This document shows, piece by piece, positions 31,331-42,508 of a DNA stretch of 64,000 nucleotides (positions are counted from its first letter, which is position 1; the number at the start of each line of letters is the position of its first letter). Below the pieces are notes generated by a model. That model was not told where the DNA came from. It worked only from the letters and a program-made list of their open reading frames with translations, and searched no databases. Source of the stretch: Staphylococcus sp. IVB6181 (GTDB taxonomy: Bacteria > Bacillota > Bacilli > Staphylococcales > Staphylococcaceae); NCBI RefSeq assembly GCF_025561445.1, contig NZ_CP095096.1, positions 2,149,822-2,213,821 of the forward strand, in the 5' to 3' direction. Both the position numbers and the translations under genes were made by a program.

Positions 31331-31361
31331 ACTATAAGGGTTGACGTAACGTAAAGGTCAA
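31331..31361 (-). promoter_or_regulatory. MerR-type promoter and operator of the TipAS regulator
   Basis: Minus strand: TTGACC (31356-31361), a 19-bp spacer, TATAGT (31331-31336). A 19-bp spacer is the mark of promoters that MerR proteins activate by DNA distortion. An inverted repeat, TTGACCT..ACGTCAA, lies over the -35 and spacer (31341-31361). Confidence 0.82.
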
Positions 31362-31397
31362 GCATATCTACCCACTAATTTCAGTCTGAAAATGCAT

Positions 31398-31433
31398 AAA
31401 AAACACAAATGATATTAACATACCACTTGTGTT
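31398..31433 (-). terminator. Terminator of the dlt operon
   Basis: Minus strand: a 14-bp stem, AACACAAGTGGTAT with ATATCATTTGTGTT (G-U pairs), then TTTTTTAT. It starts 8 nt after the dltD stop. Confidence 0.88.
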
Positions 31434-31441
31434 TATATGCA

Positions 31442-32847
<1,406 letters not shown>

Positions 32848-32853
32848 TTATAA

Positions 32854-34068
32854 TTAAATCAATTTGCCTGAAAAGATTAAGAATCCGAATGTGACAAAGT
32901 GGAATGTAATAATAACGCTGAGTGCGGTTGTGAACTTGTTATCAAAACGCGGCGGATGTGTTTTGCGCCATCGCTCATAATAGCCATAGCCGATAAAGCC
33001 TGCCGCATGATAAAGTCCGTATACAATGTAATAAATTTCTATTCCGTGCCAAATACCCATGATAAAGAAGTTTATAAAGAAAGCAACATTTGACATCGCA
33101 AACTGGCTTTTTAATAATTTCTTTTTAGACATGAAGAATAAAGATCTCATATAAATACAATCACGGAACCAAAATGATAAAGTCATGTGCCATCTGTTCC
33201 AGAAGTCTTTAATATTCTTCGCTTTGAACGGCTGGTTGAAGTTAGGCGGCGTTTTAATACCGTAAATATAGCTGAATGCTATCGCAAACAAACTGTAGCC
33301 TGCAAAGTCAAAGAACAAATACATACTATAGGCATACATGTACACCCAATAATTTGTAAAGCCGTGTAAATTCGCTTGAAGCGGTGTCGCACCGTATTGG
33401 TTCACAAAATACGCAATAATATATTTGTAAAGGAATCCGAGCATAATCATATGCACTGCTTTTAAAATCAAGCCGCGGTATTCGTCTTTCGTCGGTACCT
33501 TTTTATCATCTTTTACAAAACGTTTGTAGCGGTCAATCGGCCCTGATGAAATAGTCGGGAAGAAAGAAATGAATTGGAAGACTTTGCCCCATTTGATTTC
33601 TTTGATTGAACCGTCTCTGATTTCCATGATTAACTGCACACTTTTGAATGTAACATAAGAGATTCCTAAGAAACCTACAAATTGAATCAGTTTATGCTCA
33701 TGGAATTGAATTTGCTGACCGCCAAGCCATGTACTTGTTAAGACTTTAACAATTGCTAAAGGCAAGATGGATAAGGCCATCACGATAAAGAATTTCAAGA
33801 ATGTATTCTTTTTAGGACGTGAATGGTAATACCACATAATCAGCAAGGCTTGCCATAATACATAGATAACAAAACTAATCAGCTGAATACTTAAATACTT
33901 TTGTCCGAACAAGTTGAGCTTGTCAGAAGAAAAGATAAGCACAATCATAATTGCAGTACTTATACCATTATAGATATAGCTTCGCTTACCTAAGAAACCT
34001 AAAATAATAACAGGTATAAGAATAATAAATGCAATCAGGAAGAAACTAAACGTACCATAAGGAATCAT
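32854..34068 (-). CDS. dltB: D-alanyl transfer protein DltB (MBOAT)
   Basis: 404 aa, about 11 membrane helices, membrane-bound O-acyltransferase family. The catalytic His is in FFIMGIWHGIEIYYIVYG near residue 336, preceded by FWNRWHMTLSFWFRDCIYM, the family signature. It moves D-alanine from DltC across the membrane. Its start shares the last base of the dltA stop codon region (34068), so translation is coupled. Confidence 0.96.
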   Translation of the reverse strand: MIPYGTFSFFLIAFIILIPVIILGFLGKRSYIYNGISTAIMIVLIFSSDKLNLFGQKYLSIQLISFVIYVLWQALLIMWYYHSRPKKNTFLKFFIVMALSILPLAIVKVLTSTWLGGQQIQFHEHKLIQFVGFLGISYVTFKSVQLIMEIRDGSIKEIKWGKVFQFISFFPTISSGPIDRYKRFVKDDKKVPTKDEYRGLILKAVHMIMLGFLYKYIIAYFVNQYGATPLQANLHGFTNYWVYMYAYSMYLFFDFAGYSLFAIAFSYIYGIKTPPNFNQPFKAKNIKDFWNRWHMTLSFWFRDCIYMRSLFFMSKKKLLKSQFAMSNVAFFINFFIMGIWHGIEIYYIVYGLYHAAGFIGYGYYERWRKTHPPRFDNKFTTALSVIITFHFVTFGFLIFSGKLI

Positions 34069-35519
34069 TAATTAATTTCCTCAGCAATTTTCTTACGGTC
34101 TAGTTTTCCGTTGTTCGTTAACGGCAATTGATCCATCCATACAAATTTTCTTGGAATCATGTATTCGGGTAAGCTGGATTTTAATGCTTGTTTTATATCG
34201 TGCGAAAGCTGCGCACTGTCTTCAACTGTTTGTGCCGGTACAACAGCACCGATTAATTGAGTGACTTTTCCGTTTTTATAAACCGGTACAACAACCGCTT
34301 CTCTCACTAAATCAGATTGACGCAGCACTGACTCGATTTCTTCGAGTTCCATACGATAACCGTTCATTTTGATTTGGAAGTCGATTCGTCCTTGGATGAA
34401 CCAATGATGATGTTCGAATTTAGCTTTGTCTCCGGAACGATACACACGTTGTCCGTCTGTTTCGCTGAAGACTGCTTGGTTTTTCTCTTCGTTTTTCAAA
34501 TAGCCTGCACTGACACTATTCCCTGCAATCAGCAACTCGCCTTCTTCTGTAGTTGATAGTGTCGTACCAGGTCGTGCTTGTCCGACAGGAAGCGGATTGA
34601 AACGTTCTAGTACGGATTCTGTAATTTGTACACTTGTCACCGCTACGGTAGCTTCCGTCGGTCCGTAAGTATTGTAAATCACAGATGAAGGGAAACGCTG
34701 TGCTAATGCTTTAGCTGTACGGTGCGGCAAGATTTCTCCGCAGAAGAAAAACTCTTTCAAACTTGGATATTGTTTTTCATCTAATGTTGGTAAAAGCAGA
34801 CACATTTCGATAAATGACGGTGTTGAAACCCATACATTAATCGGTGTAGCTTGCAGCATATCATTAAGCAGTTTAGGCTTCTTAATCATATCCTTATCTA
34901 CTAAGTTCAAAGTTCCGCCTGTGACAAGCGATGGATAAACGGCCATTACAGACAAGTCGAATGAAAACGGTGCTTGGTTCAGCCATTCCAATCTTTCTCC
35001 GAACTGATTGAGCGATTTCATCCATTCCGCAAACTCTACTAAGCTGCCGTATTGAATTTGAACACCTTTAGGTTCGCCTGTAGATCCAGAAGTGAAAATC
35101 GTATATACGATATCTTCTGCTTTCATTCGAGGTTCAAACGCAATATTTTCAACCTCATCCAGAGATGCTGTTGTTAATACTGTACCTCGCTCGAATGCTA
35201 ATTGATGGTTGGATACATCAAAGATAAATTCAGGCTGTGCTTTGTTGATAATCATTGCTGTACGATCATCTGGTACTGATGTGTCGATCGGCACATAGCC
35301 GCATCCCGCTTTAATACCTGCCAGCATACCCGCAATCATATAAGGCGACATATGACCATATAGTACGATGGGTGTCTTGCTGTCTTGTATCAATGATGCT
35401 AATTTGTTTGATAACTCATCCAACTGTTGATAAGTTAATGTTTCGTCTATATGTCTTACTGCTATAGTATCAGGTTGGTTTGTCGCAATACGTCTTAGTG
35501 CACTAATAATTTCTGTCAT
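34068..35519 (-). CDS. dltA: D-alanine--D-alanyl carrier protein ligase
   Basis: 483 aa, adenylate-forming enzyme of the ANL superfamily. [20 protein letters not shown] (P-loop) near 148, [17 protein letters not shown] near 290, [19 protein letters not shown] near 370, and the C-terminal [10 protein letters not shown] with the catalytic Lys. It activates D-alanine with ATP and loads DltC. It follows dltX by 16 nt. Confidence 0.96.
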   Translation of the reverse strand: MTEIISALRRIATNQPDTIAVRHIDETLTYQQLDELSNKLASLIQDSKTPIVLYGHMSPYMIAGMLAGIKAGCGYVPIDTSVPDDRTAMIINKAQPEFIFDVSNHQLAFERGTVLTTASLDEVENIAFEPRMKAEDIVYTIFTSGSTGEPKGVQIQYGSLVEFAEWMKSLNQFGERLEWLNQAPFSFDLSVMAVYPSLVTGGTLNLVDKDMIKKPKLLNDMLQATPINVWVSTPSFIEMCLLLPTLDEKQYPSLKEFFFCGEILPHRTAKALAQRFPSSVIYNTYGPTEATVAVTSVQITESVLERFNPLPVGQARPGTTLSTTEEGELLIAGNSVSAGYLKNEEKNQAVFSETDGQRVYRSGDKAKFEHHHWFIQGRIDFQIKMNGYRMELEEIESVLRQSDLVREAVVVPVYKNGKVTQLIGAVVPAQTVEDSAQLSHDIKQALKSSLPEYMIPRKFVWMDQLPLTNNGKLDRKKIAEEIN

Positions 35520-35535
35520 AACTATACTCCCTTAA

Positions 35536-35688
35536 TTAGAATTCATTGTAAATAAAGTTGTTGTGTGTGTCTCCTGAGCCATATATCAGATACAATGTAA
35601 TGAATATCGCTAAATAAAGAGCAGTCAATAAATATGGTTTTAATTTGTTAAAAGTTTCCGAAGTTGCTTTGGGTTCTTTTGATTTCAT
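35536..35688 (-). CDS. dltX: DltX, small membrane subunit of the D-alanylation operon
   Basis: 50 aa, too short for many gene callers. It starts MKSKEPKATSETFNKLK, has one membrane helix (LLTALYLAIFITLYLIYG) and ends in the conserved THNNFIYNEF motif; the C-terminal FIYNEF residues of DltX are known to be needed for D-alanylation of lipoteichoic acid in other Firmicutes. Start has GAGGGGTG upstream. It is the first gene of the operon and sits 16 nt before dltA. Confidence 0.93.
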   Translation of the reverse strand: MKSKEPKATSETFNKLKPYLLTALYLAIFITLYLIYGSGDTHNNFIYNEF

Positions 35689-35780
35689 CTTACACCCCTC
35701 TTATCAGGTAGTTAATCTTTTTTACTTCGACTCAATCATTCCTGTCGAACGTCTTTCCCAATTCAACAAAAATATAATTC

Positions 35781-35809
35781 ATTATAATCTTTTTCTCATG
35801 TATTTTCAA
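35781..35809 (-). promoter_or_regulatory. Sigma-A promoter of the dlt operon
   Basis: Minus strand: TTGAAA (35804-35809), 17-bp spacer, TATAAT (35781-35786), giving a 5' leader of about 85 nt before dltX. In S. aureus the operon answers to GraRS and ArlRS; I could not pick out a GraR site with confidence. The rest of the 35,810-36,050 gap is AT-rich with no gene seen. Confidence 0.82.
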
Positions 35810-36051
35810 TTGTATCATTGAAAAATAAAGCATTATTTTACCGATTTCAAGCACCAACACAACTGTGTCAAACATAGCTGCATGCTTTTCATGTTTTTGC
35901 ATTGATATGCATTCATGCGATTATCAATAAATTTTGAGCATTTACATTTTACTTCTATTCCTCTTGAAATACAATCTTTACTCACATAACATTATTGTAA
36001 TACTTTTTACATCCCCTTAAATCATGCTTTGGACTTACACCTATTTACACA

Positions 36052-36098
36052 GAAAAATGCAGTTTTACCTACTGTGCATCAGTCTGTAAAACTGCATT
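36052..36098 (-). terminator. Terminator of the DUF86-nagD-dehydrogenase unit
   Basis: Minus strand: AATGCAGTTTTAC and GTAAAACTGCATT form a perfect 13-bp stem, then TTTTTC. It begins 10 nt past the dehydrogenase stop. Confidence 0.88.
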
Positions 36099-36108
36099 CT
36101 CTCTTTTT

Positions 36109-37074
36109 TTATTTATCAGTAACAGGCGTAATTGCAGGTTGTCCTTGCAACACTGATTTCACATTATTGATTGACAACTGAATCATTCTGTCGCGTGTCA
36201 CGACCGTCGCACTGCCGATATGCGGCAAGGCGATGACGTTTTTAAATTTAAGCAATGGATGATCTGCCGAAATCGGTTCATCTCTGAAGACATCAAGTCC
36301 CGCTCCGCCGATTTCGCCGTCTTCTAATGCTTGAATCAAATCTTCTTCAACGACAGTTGCCCCGCGTCCGATATTGATAAAGATTGCATCGTTACGCATT
36401 TTTTTAAATGCTGCTGCGTTGAATTTTTCTTTAGTTTGCGGTGTTAATGGTGCTGTACAAACGACAAAGTCGCTGTTTTCAAGCAATTCATCAAATGATA
36501 CATACAATACACCGAGTTCTTTTTCAGCTCTGCGGTGGCGGCTGCGGTTATGATACATCACATTAGCCTCAAAGCCTTTCAAACGGCGGGCAAAAGCTTT
36601 GCCGATATCTCCCATACCGAAGATACCGATATTAGAGCCGTGCACATCTTTGCCTGCTAATAAGTACGGTCCCCAGCTTTTCCATTCGCCGTCTTTGACA
36701 TATTGTTCAGCTTCTACAATTCTGCGTGCTGTCGCAAGCATCAAAGTAAAGCCGAGTTCTGCAGTAGTCTCTGTCAAGACACCTGGTGTGTTGGTTACAG
36801 TCACACCTTTTTCTGCTGCTAAAGCAACATTGATATTGTCATAACCTACTGCCATATTGGCTACAATTTTTAAATGCGGCGCCGCTTCTAATGTTTCTTC
36901 ATCGATTTTTTCGCTTAGCGTAATAAATGCTGCTTCCGCATCTTTGATTTCTTCTAAAAATTTATCGCGCGGCATCGGAACGAATTCTTCATCCCACATT
37001 TCTACATCCGCAAATTCTTTTAACTGTTGTACAAATTTGTCTGGTACTTTACGTGTCACTAACACTTTGGTCAT
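36109..37074 (-). CDS. D-isomer-specific 2-hydroxyacid dehydrogenase (GhrB type)
   Basis: 321 aa, NAD(P)H-dependent. Nucleotide site GSNIGIFGMGDIGKAFARRLKG near residue 147; catalytic residues in NIGRGATVVEEDLIQAL (Arg), GAGLDVFRDEP (Glu) and LPHIGSAT (His). Closest by pattern to the glyoxylate/hydroxypyruvate/2-ketogluconate reductases. The true substrate cannot be read. It starts 8 nt after the nagD-like gene and ends the unit. Confidence 0.87.
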   Translation of the reverse strand: MTKVLVTRKVPDKFVQQLKEFADVEMWDEEFVPMPRDKFLEEIKDAEAAFITLSEKIDEETLEAAPHLKIVANMAVGYDNINVALAAEKGVTVTNTPGVLTETTAELGFTLMLATARRIVEAEQYVKDGEWKSWGPYLLAGKDVHGSNIGIFGMGDIGKAFARRLKGFEANVMYHNRSRHRRAEKELGVLYVSFDELLENSDFVVCTAPLTPQTKEKFNAAAFKKMRNDAIFINIGRGATVVEEDLIQALEDGEIGGAGLDVFRDEPISADHPLLKFKNVIALPHIGSATVVTRDRMIQLSINNVKSVLQGQPAITPVTDK

Positions 37075-37082
37075 CGTAACAC

Positions 37083-37862
37083 CTACCCTTCTAAGTCTTT
37101 TAATACTTCATTCAAGTCTTTGAATGTGTACGTTGGTTGTGTTGGCTTCTCTGCGAGTTCTTCTTTGCTGATTACACCTGTTTGTACATGAATCGTGTCG
37201 ATCCCGGCATTAATACCTGACATGATATCTGTTTCGTATAAATCACCGACCATCGCAACGTCTTCTTTAGGTAATCGGATGACATCCATAGCCATATCCA
37301 TGATAATCGGCTGCGGTTTGCCGATAAACGTCGGCTGTACTTTTGTCGACACGGCAATCACACTCGTGATCGCGCCGTTGCCTGGCAAGAAGCCGCGTTC
37401 ATTCGGAATTGAAATATCTTGGTTAGTCGAAATAAATTTCGCACCGTTGCGCACACCAAGTGTCGCTTGTGAAAGCTTGTCGTAATTGACATGCGTATCT
37501 AAACCAACAACGACATAATCCACATGCGTGTCGTCTATAAGTGTTAAACCTTGATTCAGCAGTGCTGTACGGATACCGCCTTCGCCGATTACATAAATCG
37601 ACGCATGTTCGTTTTCTTTTTTAATATAGCTTGCTGTTGCTAAAGCAGAGGTAATCACTTCTTCTGGTTTCGCTTCAATATCAAACTCAGCCAGTTTCTT
37701 CACAACATCCTCCGGCACCTTTGTAGAGTTGTTTGTCACATAAAGATGCGGGATGTTATTTTGATTTAGATAATCAATGAATTGTTTGGCACCGTCAATC
37801 GGATCAGCGCCTTTATACATTGTGCCATCTAAGTCAATCAGATAACCTTTGTATTGTTTCAT
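37083..37862 (-). CDS. NagD-like HAD phosphatase (HAD-IIA)
   Basis: 259 aa. HAD motif I in [13 protein letters not shown] (two Asp) at the N-terminus, motif [10 protein letters not shown] near 42, motif III Lys near 180 ([11 protein letters not shown]) and motif [15 protein letters not shown] near 205. A class IIA cap lies between motifs II and III. The family has broad phosphatase activity on sugar phosphates and nucleotides; true substrate unknown. It sits next to a DUF86 gene as yutF sits next to yutE in Bacillus. Confidence 0.88.
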   Translation of the reverse strand: MKQYKGYLIDLDGTMYKGADPIDGAKQFIDYLNQNNIPHLYVTNNSTKVPEDVVKKLAEFDIEAKPEEVITSALATASYIKKENEHASIYVIGEGGIRTALLNQGLTLIDDTHVDYVVVGLDTHVNYDKLSQATLGVRNGAKFISTNQDISIPNERGFLPGNGAITSVIAVSTKVQPTFIGKPQPIIMDMAMDVIRLPKEDVAMVGDLYETDIMSGINAGIDTIHVQTGVISKEELAEKPTQPTYTFKDLNEVLKDLEG

Positions 37863-38306
37863 CTATTTCTTATCTCCTTTTCCAAATGCTGTAACAGGTA
37901 CATTTTCATTATTTAAGAAATTGACAACTTCATCAATGAAATTTTTGTAGTCTTCAAGCGAAGCATCAAATAACGGGATCAGATCATCTGTATCCAATTG
38001 ATCATATTGATGTACAAAGCGTTTGCGTACATCTACAGTTTTATTTATACCCTGTTGTGTTTTTGCAGAAATCACTTTTTCTAATTCTAGAATATCGATC
38101 ACATCTTTATAATTTCCCGGATCTCTCAATACAAATGCATCAATCACCATGTTGCCGATATCTACTGAAGACTCTATGAGCATTTGTGCAATACGCTCAA
38201 ATGCATAATGGTTCTCTTTATTTTCTGAATAATCTTCTGTTAATTTTTGTAAGTAATTCAGTTTATACGTCAATTTATCTTTATCAACAAAATACATATT
38301 CTTCAT
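37863..38306 (-). CDS. DUF86/HepT-like HEPN-domain protein (YutE type)
   Basis: 147 aa, all-helical. Near residue 108, DVRKRFVHQYDQ holds the R-x4-H motif of HEPN ribonucleases; ALIESSVDIGNM-type helix is seen as AQMLIESSVDIGNMVIDAF. In toxin-antitoxin pairs HepT is neutralised by a MNT nucleotidyltransferase, but no such gene is adjacent here; instead it abuts the nagD-like gene. It may be a domesticated HEPN protein. Start has GAGGAGATG upstream. Confidence 0.82.
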   Translation of the reverse strand: MKNMYFVDKDKLTYKLNYLQKLTEDYSENKENHYAFERIAQMLIESSVDIGNMVIDAFVLRDPGNYKDVIDILELEKVISAKTQQGINKTVDVRKRFVHQYDQLDTDDLIPLFDASLEDYKNFIDEVVNFLNNENVPVTAFGKGDKK

Positions 38307-38400
38307 CTCCTCATCCCCTCAATCATATCACATCTTTGCAGTACAAATCATTTCTGTATATACTTGAGAAAACAACATGTACAAAGGAGTCAAAGAAATC

Positions 38401-38694
38401 ATGATAGATATGTTTTTATACGATGATAACGAAGAAGCTGATGTACAATATGTAGGTATGGTCGGTGAAGAGAACCGTTATGATTTAATGCTCTTTCAAA
38501 CCAACCGTCATTACGGGAAAGTATTAGTCTTAAATATGCAGACGAATAAATTCGGAATCATTGGTCCGGATGATTTAGCAGAAGACGGCTACATCTCTTA
38601 TATCTTAGGTGTCAGCGAAGCAGAAGGCGAAGAACTGACTGAATACTTGAAAGATGTTATCCCGAGCGGTACTTTCGACAGCGGGGAATATTAA
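38401..38694 (+). CDS. DUF3055 family protein
   Basis: 97 aa, acidic, soluble. MIDMFLYDDNEEADVQYVG and the core RYDLMLFQTNRHYGKVLVLN are those of the staphylococcal and bacillar DUF3055 family. No known activity. Start at 38401 because AAAGGAGTC lies before it while the ATG at 38377 lies upstream of that site. It faces the yutD gene and shares a terminator with it. Confidence 0.83.
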   Translation: MIDMFLYDDNEEADVQYVGMVGEENRYDLMLFQTNRHYGKVLVLNMQTNKFGIIGPDDLAEDGYISYILGVSEAEGEELTEYLKDVIPSGTFDSGEY

Positions 38695-38715
38695 AATAAT
38701 TGTTTTAAACATACT

Positions 38716-38750
38716 AAAGGACAGCTGGTACTTCATCAGCTGTCCTTTTT
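38716..38750. terminator. Bidirectional terminator between DUF3055 and yutD genes
   Basis: AAAGGACAGCTG and CAGCTGTCCTTT pair around a short loop, with TTTTT on the plus side. The yutD stop codon lies inside the hairpin. Confidence 0.85.
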
Positions 38751-39125
38751 CTTATGATCATTCGGAAGACTCGGTGCTATTTTTACATCATGCAGCTTAT
38801 CACTTTTTAGAGCGTCCTCTTTATGCTGTGCATGTAATTTTTTTAATTCTCTTTCAGGTATGCGTCTTAAAATAAAATAGGCACATCCGAAATTACAGAA
38901 CTCTAATAAATAGTCTTGTATTGTCGCAAAGCGTTTGCTGATTTCAACTTTTTTGTTGGAATCTTTGTAAAATCCTTTTAAGCGCAGCTGATCATAACCG
39001 AAATCGCCGACTACATAGTCATATTTATCTAATATCTCTGAATAGCGGTCCGCAAATTGTTCTTCATCAAAACAATCACGATACTCTTCTATCATTTCAA
39101 AATATTTATCTCCTGCTTTAATCAT
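38736..39125 (-). CDS. YutD family (DUF1027) protein
   Basis: 129 aa. YDYVVGDFGYDQLRLKGFY near residue 35 and LLEFCNFGCAYFILRR near 70 match YutD/DUF1027, a small fold of unknown function next to lipA in Bacillus and Staphylococcus. The tail of 30 residues is lysine-rich and probably disordered. It lies about 195 nt downstream of lipA, past the lipA terminator. Confidence 0.85.
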   Translation of the reverse strand: MIKAGDKYFEMIEEYRDCFDEEQFADRYSEILDKYDYVVGDFGYDQLRLKGFYKDSNKKVEISKRFATIQDYLLEFCNFGCAYFILRRIPERELKKLHAQHKEDALKSDKLHDVKIAPSLPNDHKKKDS

Positions 39126-39263
39126 CTATGTCACCTAACAATTCTATTTTGATTGTTTCTTCTTTTTACTCAGTGTAGTACACAGTTTTAACGTGATGCA
39201 TACTTTTTGCCTATGCACACGTAGGACTTATCTCACATTATACAACAAAACGAGTGTGAAACA

Positions 39264-39294
39264 ACGAAAGAAGCGGACTGATGCAGTCCGCTTC
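39264..39294 (-). terminator. Terminator of lipA
   Basis: Minus strand: GAAGCGGACT pairs with AGTCCGCTTC, loop of 5, followed by TTTCGTT. It begins 26 nt past the lipA stop. Confidence 0.82.
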
Positions 39295-39320
39295 CCCCTA
39301 TTGTTATTCATTCATTTCTA

Positions 39321-40253
39321 TTACGCTTCTGAAGTAGATTCGTTTAATTTTTCTTCACCGATACGTTGTCTTTCTTTTGCAGCTTCGTTTACTTGCTCAT
39401 CTGCATGGTAAGAACTACGTACTAATGGTCCAGCTTGGCAATGTTTGAATCCTTTATCCATTGCTACTTTTCGTAATTTGCCGAATTCTAATGGTGAATA
39501 GTATTTTTCAACTTTAAGGTGTTTGCGTGATGGTTGTAAATATTGACCGATTGTTAAGATATCAACATCTGCTGCACGCAAATCATCCATTGTTTCATGT
39601 AATTCTTCGATTGTTTCGCCTAAACCAACCATGATACTTGATTTAGTCGGAATATCTGGTTGTAATTCTTTAGAGCGTTTCAAGAATTCTAGAGTACGAT
39701 CATAAGTTGCACGCGCACGTACTCTTGGTGTTAAACGACGTACTGTTTCGATATTGTGGTTTAAGATATCAGGTTTTGATGCCATTAATGTTTCTAATGC
39801 ATCATAGTCGCCGCCCATGTCTGACGGTAAAATTTCGATTGTCGTATATGGATTGCGTTCTCTTACTTTTCTTACAGTTTCAGCGTAAACGTTTGAACCT
39901 GCATCACGTAAATCATCACGCGCAACCGCTGTGATAACAACGTGTTTTAAGTTCATCATTTCAACTGATTCTGCAACACGTTCTGGTTCACCTAAGTCTA
40001 ATTCGTTCGGCAAGCCTGTTTTAACTGCACAGAAGCGGCAAGCACGTGTACAAACTGCACCTAAAATCATAAATGTAGCTGTACGGCGCTCACCCCAACA
40101 TTCATGTATATTCGGACACTTTGCTTCTTCGCAAACAGTGTTTAAATTCTTTTCACGCATCATCTTTTTCAGACCAGTATAGTTCTCGTTCGTGTTTAGC
40201 TTTATCTTCAACCAATCTGGTTTACGTAAAATTTCATCATTTTTAGTAGCCAT
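39321..40253 (-). CDS. lipA: Lipoyl synthase
   Basis: 310 aa, radical SAM enzyme that inserts two sulfurs into an octanoyl group on a carrier domain. Both cluster sites are visible: the auxiliary cluster [15 protein letters not shown] near 41 (CX4CX5C) and the SAM cluster [13 protein letters not shown] near 67 (CX3CX2C), with the family C-terminal RSSYHADE that supplies a Ser ligand. The S. aureus protein is 305 aa. It is transcribed alone. The start has GGAGGGTATG upstream. Confidence 0.96.
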   Translation of the reverse strand: MATKNDEILRKPDWLKIKLNTNENYTGLKKMMREKNLNTVCEEAKCPNIHECWGERRTATFMILGAVCTRACRFCAVKTGLPNELDLGEPERVAESVEMMNLKHVVITAVARDDLRDAGSNVYAETVRKVRERNPYTTIEILPSDMGGDYDALETLMASKPDILNHNIETVRRLTPRVRARATYDRTLEFLKRSKELQPDIPTKSSIMVGLGETIEELHETMDDLRAADVDILTIGQYLQPSRKHLKVEKYYSPLEFGKLRKVAMDKGFKHCQAGPLVRSSYHADEQVNEAAKERQRIGEEKLNESTSEA

Positions 40254-40335
40254 AACAACACATACCCTCCTGTGTACTTATCTTCATACTATTATAACGA
40301 ATTTATCAGAAAATGAAAACGCTATTACCTATAAT

Positions 40336-41655
40336 TCATAATTCTAATAGTTTCTTTTTGAAAATATCTCTTAAAAACTCTGGCATCAAGTACTCTGTAG
40401 GCAGATTTTTGAACAGAGGAAAATAACGTCCGAACGTATACATATCTACTGTACCTAAAGTATAGACATGGTCATCATCGATTTCTTTGCCTTGTACAAA
40501 GAAACGCGCTTCTGACTCGATATAGCCCATATTATACAAAATATAGCCGCCGAAGATATCTCCTCTGAATCCAAGCCCTTGTGCGTGTTCATGCATATAA
40601 GCCTGCTCTTCAGCTGTTAAGATAACTTGTTTCAAATCTCTGCCAGTAATTTTAATTCTTACTAAATTAATCGGATGCGGCAGCATTTGATGTACATCAA
40701 ACTTTGTCACTTTTGGCCCTTCAAGACCTTTAACGACTAAACCGGCATTGATAATCGCACAATCCGCATGCGTAAATTCATACACACTTTCTGCAAGCAG
40801 ATAACCGGTTTTCGTAATTACATCTGTTCTTCTCGGCAAGCTGACCGGATGATCGACTACCGGGTCGCTCATTAGTGCTTTGCCTTCTTCTTTGAAGTGC
40901 GTCTCTACTTGCGGCAGTGTTTCAACAGGATGAATCACCGCTTCTTTATGTACAACTTTATGATTTTCGATTTCCAGAGTGACCTCGCCTAAAAAATGAC
41001 CGTATTTTCCGGCCGCTGCCATCAGCACCCCGTTCTTCATTTCTCCGCGTTCGAAATAATGGTGCGTATGGCTGCCGAAAATCACATCGATTTGAGGCAA
41101 TGCTTCGCATAATTTACGGTCAAAGAAGATACCGCAATGACTCATAACCATCAATACATCATACTGTCCTTCTTGCTTGTCGATTTCATCTTTAATCGCA
41201 GCCATCGGATCCGTTACTACCCAATCAAGCGCTCTGTAAAATGGTGTAAACGGTGCAGTTGCTGCGACAAATAAAATACGCGTGCCTTCAATTTCCGTAA
41301 TATAGCTCGATGTCAGATGATGCGGCAAGTTGCCCGCTTCATCAAACACGTTGCTGCAAGTCACCGTAAAGTCTGCATCATGATATAAGGCGTTTAATGC
41401 TTCGTGCGAAATGGTCATTCCTTCATTATTGCCGATTGTCGCAATGTCGCAATGTGCTGCATTCAGCAGCTCAACATTCTTATGGCCAAGCGTTGCTTCT
41501 GTCACGGGTGCTGATAAATCAACATGGTCGCCGATATCGATATAAAGCGAAGGATGGTCTAATAACGGTCTGTGTTCTGCTAAATAAGCAGCAATTCGCT
41601 CATAGTCATGAAGGTGACTATGAATATCATTCGTATGATAAATCGTTAACTTCAA
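40336..41655 (-). CDS. Bifunctional metallophosphatase / 5'-nucleotidase (YunD type)
   Basis: 439 aa. N-terminal dinuclear metallophosphatase domain: YHTNDIHSHL (Asp, His), YIDIGDHVDLS (Asp), TIGNNEGM (Asn), VMSHCGIFFD (His) and FGSHTHHYFERG (His pair). The second half is the 5'-nucleotidase C-terminal domain (LPHPINLVRIKITG). No signal peptide or wall anchor, so it should be cytoplasmic, as YunD in Bacillus. Substrate unknown. It heads a run of three same-strand genes in the wrong end: yunF-, yunE- and yunD-like genes follow each other with gaps of 13 to 15 nt. Confidence 0.87.
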   Translation of the reverse strand: MKLTIYHTNDIHSHLHDYERIAAYLAEHRPLLDHPSLYIDIGDHVDLSAPVTEATLGHKNVELLNAAHCDIATIGNNEGMTISHEALNALYHDADFTVTCSNVFDEAGNLPHHLTSSYITEIEGTRILFVAATAPFTPFYRALDWVVTDPMAAIKDEIDKQEGQYDVLMVMSHCGIFFDRKLCEALPQIDVIFGSHTHHYFERGEMKNGVLMAAAGKYGHFLGEVTLEIENHKVVHKEAVIHPVETLPQVETHFKEEGKALMSDPVVDHPVSLPRRTDVITKTGYLLAESVYEFTHADCAIINAGLVVKGLEGPKVTKFDVHQMLPHPINLVRIKITGRDLKQVILTAEEQAYMHEHAQGLGFRGDIFGGYILYNMGYIESEARFFVQGKEIDDDHVYTLGTVDMYTFGRYFPLFKNLPTEYLMPEFLRDIFKKKLLEL

Positions 41656-41670
41656 ACTCGGACGCCTCCT

Positions 41671-42495
41671 CTATAGAAATGATTTGATAATAAGATATAC
41701 CCCTAACAGCAGCATTACTGTTCTCAGCAATGCAACCACTGTGTTCGATTGCATAGATTGGTTGAGTTTCACACCCAATTTCGCACCCAGATAACTTGAA
41801 ATAACTAAGACGATTGCATAATGCCAAGCCACATGGCCTTGGAAAATATGTCCGATTGAACTCATGACACTTGAGAAGAAAATCATCATCATACTTGTAC
41901 CTACTGCCACATGCGGCGGGAATCTGAATACAATCAGCATTAACGGTGTCATTAAAGCACCTCCGCCGATGCCGAATAAACCTGTTGTAATACCGATAAA
42001 AAATGTCGCAAAGAAAGCAAACACTGGCGGTACATGATAATGATAAAGTGTGCCATCTTTATCTACATACGTTTTTTCATATTTTTTCTTTTCAAATACT
42101 TTAATCGGTTTAATGGCATGACGTACTAATAACAGCACAGCAACTAAAATCAGAAACAGTCCGAAATAAAGGTTGAATGAATCTAATGTTAAATAACGGC
42201 TGATAAAGGAACCGAGCAATGACCCCGGCAACAAGCCGAATAAGAAGACATAACCGTTTTTAACATCGACTTGCTTAGATTTTAAATACCCTAATGTTGA
42301 GGTTAAACCCGTCACAATTAGAATAATAGAAGAAGTTCCGATCGCAATTTGCGGTGTAATCCCATGCAGCATGTCATGCTCCACTCCAAGATACACCATA
42401 GTCGGAACAATAATCAATCCGCCGCCGATTCCGACAATAGAACCGATAATTGCAGATAATGCCCCAATTAAAATGAGCAGTATAATACTCACCAT
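41671..42495 (-). CDS. TauE/SafE family membrane protein (YunE type)
   Basis: 274 aa, eight or nine membrane helices. Duplicated signature of the family: GSIVGIGGGLIIVPTMVYLGV near residue 15 and GLFGIGGGALMTPLMLIVF near 172, each followed by AIGTSS or AVGTSM. Members move sulfite, sulfonates or other small anions. In the unit between the DUF72 and metallophosphatase genes, 13 and 15 nt away. Confidence 0.86.
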   Translation of the reverse strand: MVSIILLILIGALSAIIGSIVGIGGGLIIVPTMVYLGVEHDMLHGITPQIAIGTSSIILIVTGLTSTLGYLKSKQVDVKNGYVFLFGLLPGSLLGSFISRYLTLDSFNLYFGLFLILVAVLLLVRHAIKPIKVFEKKKYEKTYVDKDGTLYHYHVPPVFAFFATFFIGITTGLFGIGGGALMTPLMLIVFRFPPHVAVGTSMMMIFFSSVMSSIGHIFQGHVAWHYAIVLVISSYLGAKLGVKLNQSMQSNTVVALLRTVMLLLGVYLIIKSFL

Positions 42496-42508
42496 ATCCC
42501 ATCACTTC

